A DNA stretch of 64,000 bases, taken from Sphingobium scionense (GTDB lineage Bacteria > Pseudomonadota > Alphaproteobacteria > Sphingomonadales > Sphingomonadaceae). A program made the translations under genes and the position numbers. The notes beneath the pieces were generated by a model. The model worked only from the letters and a program-made list of their open reading frames with translations. It ran no database searches and was not told the DNA's origin. Below are positions 59,609-64,000 of the stretch, piece by piece (position 1 is the stretch's first letter; every line of letters starts with the position of its first letter). The DNA lies in the NCBI RefSeq assembly GCF_014197035.1, contig NZ_JACIEU010000001.1:62001-126000 (forward strand), given 5' to 3'.

Positions 59609-59989
59609 GTCATGCTGACGGATGTCAGCATCCATTTAGCGCGGTGCCGGAATGAACCGTCAACCTTGCGTCTATATCCTTGCCAGCGGGCGTCATGGCA
59701 CAATCTATATCGGGGTCACATCCAACCTGATGGCGCGGCTGCATCAGCATCGCACCGGCGCTGTCCCTGGCTTTACGGCACGTCACGGGGTAAAGCGGCT
59801 GATCCATTATGAAATGGCCGAAACGATGGACGCCGCCATCGTGCGAGAAAAGCAATTGAAAGCCTGGCGACGCGACTGGAAGATCGCGCTGATCGAACAG
59901 GATAATCCATTCTGGGAAGATCGTGCCGTCATGCTGGGCTTTCCGCCTCTGGCCTAGAGAGAATGGATGCTGACTTTCGCCAGCATGAC
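59609..59989 (+). mobile_element. Candidate mobile unit: GIY-YIG gene between inverted REP-like repeats
   Basis: The small GIY-YIG gene is framed by 28-base inverted repeats at 59609-59636 and 59962-59989 (25 of 28 identical). Each arm is itself a short hairpin (GTCATGCTG...CAGCAT) with a tail ending ATCCATT. The unit is inserted, in opposite orientation, between two genes of the valine operon. No target duplication was recognised. Mobility is inferred from structure. Confidence 0.5.
59652..59957 (+). CDS. GIY-YIG nuclease-domain protein
   Basis: A 101-residue single-domain GIY-YIG protein of the YhbQ-like group. The motif reads CVYILASG followed by TIYIGVTSNLMARLHQH, with the conserved arginine in the latter and the glutamate in IVREKQLKAWRRDWKIALIE. 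It is complete for this group. It lies on the opposite strand from the operon around it and is tightly bracketed by REP-like repeats, similar in design to the DUF559 unit at 10 kb. Possible roles are cleavage of structured or repeat DNA; the target is unknown. Confidence 0.88.
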   Translation: MNRQPCVYILASGRHGTIYIGVTSNLMARLHQHRTGAVPGFTARHGVKRLIHYEMAETMDAAIVREKQLKAWRRDWKIALIEQDNPFWEDRAVMLGFPPLA

Positions 59990-60021
59990 GGAGGAGGCAT
60001 TGCCGTGCCTCCCCGCTCCCC

Positions 60022-61515
60022 TCACCCCATGGTCGGGATGACGAAGGCGCTGTCGCCGGTGGCGCCGCCGTCGGGCCAGCGCTGGGTGACGGTCTTCACT
60101 TTGGTGAAGAACTTCACGCCTTCCATGCCATGCTGGTTGGTGTCGCCAAAGGCGCTGCGCTTCCAGCCGCCAAACGTGTGATAGGCGACCGGCACCGGGA
60201 TCGGCACATTGATGCCGACCATGCCGACATTGACCCGCGCGGCAAATTCCCGCGCGGCATGGCCGTTGCGGGTGAAGATGGCGACGCCGTTGCCATATTG
60301 GTGGTCGCTCGGCAGGCGCAGCGCGTCCTCGAAACTGTCAGCCCGCACCATCTGAAGCACGGGGCCGAAAATTTCCTCCTGATAGCTGCGCATCTGCGGC
60401 GTCACCCGATCGAACAGGGTCGGACCGACGAAGAAGCCCTGTTCATGTCCCTGCAGGCTGAAGCCCCGCCCGTCGACCACCAGTTCGGCGCCTTCATCGA
60501 CGCCCATCTGGATATAGGATTCAATCTTCGCCTTGTGCGCGGCGGTGACGACCGGGCCATAATGGGCGTCGGCATCGGTCGAGACGCCGACCCGCAGCGC
60601 GTCGATCGCCGGGATCAGCTTCTCGCGCAGGGCGATCGCCGTCGCCTCGCCCACCGGCACCACCACCGGCAGCGCCATGCAGCGCTCGCCCGCCGAACCG
60701 AAGGCCGCGCCGGCCAGGTCATTCACCACCTGGTCGAGATCGGCGTCGGGCATGACGATGCCGTGATTCTTGGCGCCGCCCATCGCCTGGACGCGCTTCC
60801 CCGCCTCGACACCGCGGCGATAGACATAATGGGCGATGTCGGACGAGCCGACGAAGCTGACCGCTCTGATCTCGGGATGGTCGAGGATCGCGTCGACCAT
60901 TTCCTTGTCGCCATGGACGACCTGCAACACGCCGTCGGGCAGCCCCGCCTCCCGCATCAGTTCGGCGAGGCGCACGGGGACGCTGGGGTCGCGTTCGCTG
61001 GGCTTGAGGATGAAGGCATTGCCGCAGGCGATGGCGACGCCGAACATCCACATCGGGATCATCGCGGGGAAATTGAACGGGGTGATGCCGGCGACCACGC
61101 CGAGCGGCTGGCGCATCGAATAGACGTCGATGCCGGGGCCGGCGCCCTGGGTATATTCGCCCTTGAGCACATGAGGGATGCCGCAGGCGAACTCGATCAC
61201 CTCCAGCCCGCGCTGGATGTCGCCCTTTGAGTCGGCGATCACCTTGCCATGTTCGGAACTGAGCAGATGGGCGAGTTCGTCCATATTCTGTTCGACCAGC
61301 GTCTTGAAAGCGAACATGACACGGGCGCGGCGTTGCGGGTTGGTCGCGGCCCAGGCCGGCTGGGCGGCAAGTGCGGCGGCCATGGCAACATCGAGATCGG
61401 CCTGGGTGCCGAGGCGCACCTGCGCCTGTGCGGTGCCGCCATTGGGGTCGAAGACGTCGCTGGTACGGCCGCCATCGCCCACATGACCGCTGATGACATG
61501 ATCGATGATACGCAT
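60022..61515 (-). CDS. mmsA: Methylmalonate-semialdehyde dehydrogenase (CoA-acylating)
   Basis: Converts methylmalonate semialdehyde to propionyl-CoA with NAD+ and CoA. The 497-residue aldehyde dehydrogenase has GITPFNFPAMIPMWMFG, the nucleophile C279 in GSAGERCMALPVV and the MMSDH-type end NQHGMEGVKFFTKVKTVTQR. The start at 61515 follows GGAGAGGA; the upstream in-frame ATGs belong to the repeated promoter sequence. It is first in the valine operon and divergent from a LysR gene that probably controls it. Confidence 0.93.
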   Translation of the reverse strand: MRIIDHVISGHVGDGGRTSDVFDPNGGTAQAQVRLGTQADLDVAMAAALAAQPAWAATNPQRRARVMFAFKTLVEQNMDELAHLLSSEHGKVIADSKGDIQRGLEVIEFACGIPHVLKGEYTQGAGPGIDVYSMRQPLGVVAGITPFNFPAMIPMWMFGVAIACGNAFILKPSERDPSVPVRLAELMREAGLPDGVLQVVHGDKEMVDAILDHPEIRAVSFVGSSDIAHYVYRRGVEAGKRVQAMGGAKNHGIVMPDADLDQVVNDLAGAAFGSAGERCMALPVVVPVGEATAIALREKLIPAIDALRVGVSTDADAHYGPVVTAAHKAKIESYIQMGVDEGAELVVDGRGFSLQGHEQGFFVGPTLFDRVTPQMRSYQEEIFGPVLQMVRADSFEDALRLPSDHQYGNGVAIFTRNGHAAREFAARVNVGMVGINVPIPVPVAYHTFGGWKRSAFGDTNQHGMEGVKFFTKVKTVTQRWPDGGATGDSAFVIPTMG

Positions 61516-61527
61516 GGTCCATCCTCT

Positions 61528-61608
61528 CCAATATGCTTTTGGCCAATATGCTTTCACCCGCCTTGCAGCATATCAGAAATGCAGGCAATATGACGGATAT
61601 GCATATCC
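61528..61608. promoter_or_regulatory. Repeats and palindrome in the mmsA-lysR divergent promoter
   Basis: Two 12-bp direct repeats CCAATATGCTTT (61528-61539 and 61543-61554) and a perfect 14-bp palindrome GGATATGCATATCC (61595-61608) lie in the 115-bp gap. The ATATGC core recurs in all three. They are likely binding sites of the adjacent LysR protein. Confidence 0.55.
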
Positions 61609-61630
61609 ATCCTGCAAAAATGCCGCATCC

Positions 61631-62524
61631 ATGAACTGGGACGACCTGCGCCTGTTCCTGGCGGTGGCGCGCACCGAGCGCCTGAGCACGGCGGCGGCGA
61701 TGACCAAGATGGACGCCACCACCATCTCGCGGCGGATCAAGCGGCTGGAACAGACGCTGGAGCAACGATTGTTCGAGCATACGCCGGCCGGCCATGTGCT
61801 GACCGACCATGGCACGCGCCTGCTGGAACAGGCCGAGCGGATGGAGGCGGCGGCGCTCGGCGTGCAGCGAAGCGGCAGCGCGGCCGGCGCGCAGATGGCC
61901 GGGACGATCCGCCTGAGCGCTTCGGAAGGCTTTGGCAGCCGGGTGATCGCGCCGCATCTGCGCAGCTTCACCGCCGATCATCCCCGCATCGAGATCGATC
62001 TGGTGGCGTCGAGCGGCTTCCTCAATCCTTCCCGGCGCGAGGCGGATATTGCGGTGATGCTGGCCCGGCCCAAGACCGGTCCGCTGATCACCCGCAAGCT
62101 GACCGACTATCATCTGGGCCTCTATGCCACACCCGCCTATCTGGAGAGCGCGCCGCCGTTGAAGGCCAAGGGCGACCTGCTGCGCCATGTGCTGGTCGGC
62201 TATGTCCCCGACCAGATCTATGCGCCCGAACTGCGCTATCTGGCGGAGGTTGACGCCCGGCTGGAGCCGTCGATCCGGTCGAGCAGCATCAATGCCCAGG
62301 CGGAGATCATCGCCAGCGGTGCGGGCTGCGGCATATTGCCCTGCTTCATCGGCGACGCCATGCCGGGGCTGGTCCGCGTCCTGGCCGAGGCGGTCGACAT
62401 CCAGCGCAGCTTCTGGCTGGTGGTGCCCCGCGACCTGCGCGGCATTGCCCGGATCGACCAGTTTGTCGGCTGGCTGGTGGCGACGAGCGAGCGGTTGCGA
62501 CCGATGATGCTGGGCGTGGGTTAG
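61631..62524 (+). CDS. LysR-family regulator of the valine operon
   Basis: A 297-residue LysR-type regulator. The helix-turn-helix is at the very N-terminus (WDDLRLFLAVARTERLSTAA, DATTISRRIKRLEQ) and the effector domain starts near 90 (GTIRLSASEGFGSRVIAPHL), the CrgA/AaeR-like group in which S-x-R replaces S-x-S in the recognition helix. The start at 61631 is fixed by the domain; the longer in-frame start at 61505 would include promoter repeats. It is divergent from mmsA, 115 bp apart. Confidence 0.88.
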   Translation: MNWDDLRLFLAVARTERLSTAAAMTKMDATTISRRIKRLEQTLEQRLFEHTPAGHVLTDHGTRLLEQAERMEAAALGVQRSGSAAGAQMAGTIRLSASEGFGSRVIAPHLRSFTADHPRIEIDLVASSGFLNPSRREADIAVMLARPKTGPLITRKLTDYHLGLYATPAYLESAPPLKAKGDLLRHVLVGYVPDQIYAPELRYLAEVDARLEPSIRSSSINAQAEIIASGAGCGILPCFIGDAMPGLVRVLAEAVDIQRSFWLVVPRDLRGIARIDQFVGWLVATSERLRPMMLGVG

Positions 62525-64000
62525 GTCTGCGGGATCGCCATGCGGCCGATCCGGGACCGCTCGAACCACCAGAGCAGGGCACTGGCGATCAGCCAGCCGA
62601 GGAGCCAGGGCCAGGACGGGCCGGGAAAGGCGCGTGCGGCCGTGGCAAAATCCGTCTTCTGATCCGTGCCCTGTAACAGTGTCATGGCCTGACGCATCTG
62701 CGCGGTCCGCAGCGCCGGCAGGGCATTGGCGGGGTAGATGTAGAAGGCCGCTGACGAGCCATCCGTCCGGCGCAATTGGTGCCAACCTGCGCGATCAGGC
62801 CACCAGGCGGCGCAATCGCCGGTCGCCGGATCGATCGCCAAGGGCGCGTCATCGACACGGGCGCCAGGCTTCAGGCCACACAGGCTGATCCGTTCGCTCA
62901 CCCAGGCCGGGCCTGAGAAGGCCGGCATCGAACCGGCAATTGGCCGCACCACGGCGGCCATCATCCGACTCCACCAGTCGCCATAAAGATCGCCCCGGCC
63001 GCTCAGCACCAGGCCGAAGCTGTCGAGGCCGGTCCAGACTGCGACGCGGCCGGCACCCAGCGCGCGCCAGGCGGCGAGCGGCGTGCCGGCGGCGTCCTGC
63101 ACCAGTGGCACCGCGTCGCGACCGGTCGGGACGCCATCCATGCGGGTCGCTTCGGGCAGGAGGTCGTCGCCGATATTGAGGTCCGCGGGTATGTCGGCGC
63201 TGCCGATGCCGGCACGGGTGCGGGCGCGATCGGCGGCCAGCGATGCCGGCAGGGCGATCGGCGCGACGCCATTGCCGCCGGACAGGTCGAAACCCAGCGC
63301 GCGCCATTGGCCGCGCAGGGCGCCGTCGGCCGGACCGCTGCCGCGTAGCAGCAGCCCCATGCCGCCGCGCACCGCGTCCAGCACCGCGCCGCGTGCGCCG
63401 CCAAGGCCGGTCCAGGCGCGATCATCAGCGACCAGCAGGTCATAGCGGCGCAGGCTGGCGGCGTTGATCGCCACCGGTGCGTCGCCCAGCGCGATGCCGC
63501 CGCCCGCGCTCATGTTCACGGTGACGGCATAGCCGGCGTCGGTCGCCCAGCGGCGCAGATATTTGACCTCCGGCCCCGGCGCACCGGCGAGGATCAGCAG
63601 GCGCGGCGCGGCATCGCCCTCGATCCGCAGGGGCAGCACCGCCTGTTCGACCAGCCCGCCATCGGCGCGGCGCAGGCGCAGGGTGAATTCGGCGGTGCCG
63701 GCGGCGCGGGCGGTGCCGGTCAGGCTGAAACGGCCGTCGCCATCCACAGCGGCGGCATCGGTGACGCGCCCGGCGGGATCGAGCAGTTCGACCTGCGCCT
63801 TCGGCAGGCCCGCCACTTGCCCACCGATCGCGAAGGTGCCCCCCGGTGCGACCCTGTCGGGCTTGGCCAGCGCGATCAGGCCGGGCCGGGACGGCGGCGA
63901 CGTGTAATCGATCGCGCGCCCCCTGGCCGCATCGCGATCGCGGGCGACGAGGCCCTGCCCCAGGATGACGAGGCGGCGGGTGTCGGGATAGCGGCGCAGC
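62521..64000 (-). CDS. Membrane-anchored protein with amidotransferase-like fold, 5' end cut off
   Basis: The frame is open to the window edge, so the N-terminus is missing. The visible 493 residues hold a carboxypeptidase-regulatory-like beta domain (LLDPAGRVTDAAAVDGDGRFS), a class I glutamine-amidotransferase-like domain (RLLILAGAPGPEVKYLRRWA, LVADDRAWTG, GAVLDAVRGGMGLLLRGSGP, GRVAVWTGLDSFGL) and one C-terminal membrane helix (SWPWLLGWLIASALLWWFER). Proteins of this kind usually sit with MoxR ATPase, DUF58 and BatA-like genes. No catalytic cysteine was found in the usual place. It converges on the lysR gene with a four-base overlap. Confidence 0.65.
   Translation of the reverse strand, partial: LRRYPDTRRLVILGQGLVARDRDAARGRAIDYTSPPSRPGLIALAKPDRVAPGGTFAIGGQVAGLPKAQVELLDPAGRVTDAAAVDGDGRFSLTGTARAAGTAEFTLRLRRADGGLVEQAVLPLRIEGDAAPRLLILAGAPGPEVKYLRRWATDAGYAVTVNMSAGGGIALGDAPVAINAASLRRYDLLVADDRAWTGLGGARGAVLDAVRGGMGLLLRGSGPADGALRGQWRALGFDLSGGNGVAPIALPASLAADRARTRAGIGSADIPADLNIGDDLLPEATRMDGVPTGRDAVPLVQDAAGTPLAAWRALGAGRVAVWTGLDSFGLVLSGRGDLYGDWWSRMMAAVVRPIAGSMPAFSGPAWVSERISLCGLKPGARVDDAPLAIDPATGDCAAWWPDRAGWHQLRRTDGSSAAFYIYPANALPALRTAQMRQAMTLLQGTDQKTDFATAARAFPGPSWPWLLGWLIASALLWWFERSRIGRMAIPQT

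Noticed and set aside
59590-60020. A complete insertion sequence between the valine genes
   Set aside because: No transposase frame is present; the only gene is a 101-residue GIY-YIG protein and no target-site duplication was seen.

Overview
The window reads as chromosomal DNA of an alphaproteobacterium of the family Sphingomonadaceae (Sphingobium, Novosphingobium or Sphingomonas type). The grounds are high GC content, several large TonB-dependent receptors, a GH106 rhamnosidase of the sphingomonad type, and a full set of lig genes for protocatechuate 4,5-cleavage laid out much as in Sphingobium SYK-6. No rRNA, tRNA, CRISPR array or complete insertion sequence was seen.

0-13.5 kb: the end of an amino-acid dehydrogenase gene, then a maltodextrin locus: an MFS sugar transporter, a GH97 glucosidase, a GH13 alpha-glucosidase, a secreted GH13 alpha-amylase, a divergent LacI-type regulator and a TonB-dependent receptor. 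The same 14-bp palindromic site lies upstream of the amylase/lacI pair and of the receptor, so one regulator probably controls both. A small DUF559 nuclease gene bracketed by 36-bp inverted repeats sits between the regulator and the receptor.

13.5-27.7 kb: a strong small-RNA candidate with its own promoter and terminator, a membrane-anchored LytTR regulator, a beta-propeller-like protein, an outer-membrane phospholipase A with an extra N-terminal domain, a P2-type cation ATPase, a zinc alcohol dehydrogenase, a parallel beta-helix protein, a polysaccharide deacetylase, an isolated flagellin, and a MASE1 histidine kinase with a LuxR-type response regulator.

27.7-43.4 kb: a LysR gene followed by a long same-strand run: amidohydrolase, FAD aromatic hydroxylase, DUF336 protein, VOC extradiol dioxygenase, fumarylacetoacetate-hydrolase-family enzyme, TonB receptor, two alpha/beta hydrolases, GH1 beta-glucosidase, small membrane protein and GH106 alpha-L-rhamnosidase. 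Together these could take up, deacylate, deglycosylate and ring-cleave a plant phenolic rhamnoglucoside such as a flavonoid rutinoside. This is inference from gene content.

43.5-51.7 kb: two divergent operons around ligR. One runs DUF1932 dehydrogenase-ligJ-ligA-ligB-ligC and the other ligK-ligU-ligI. They take protocatechuate (or gallate-type products) through PDC and oxalomesaconate to pyruvate and oxaloacetate, and would receive the aromatic product of the preceding island.

51.8-64 kb: a siderophore-type receptor with a DUF4198 protein behind a Fur-like box, a P450 with an unusual C-terminal extension, then a valine/isobutyrate operon (mmsA, acyl-CoA dehydrogenase, 3-hydroxyisobutyryl-CoA hydrolase, mmsB) with a divergent LysR regulator. 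That operon is interrupted by a GIY-YIG nuclease gene framed by REP-like palindromes and by a 139-bp palindromic element. The window ends in a membrane-anchored protein that is cut off.
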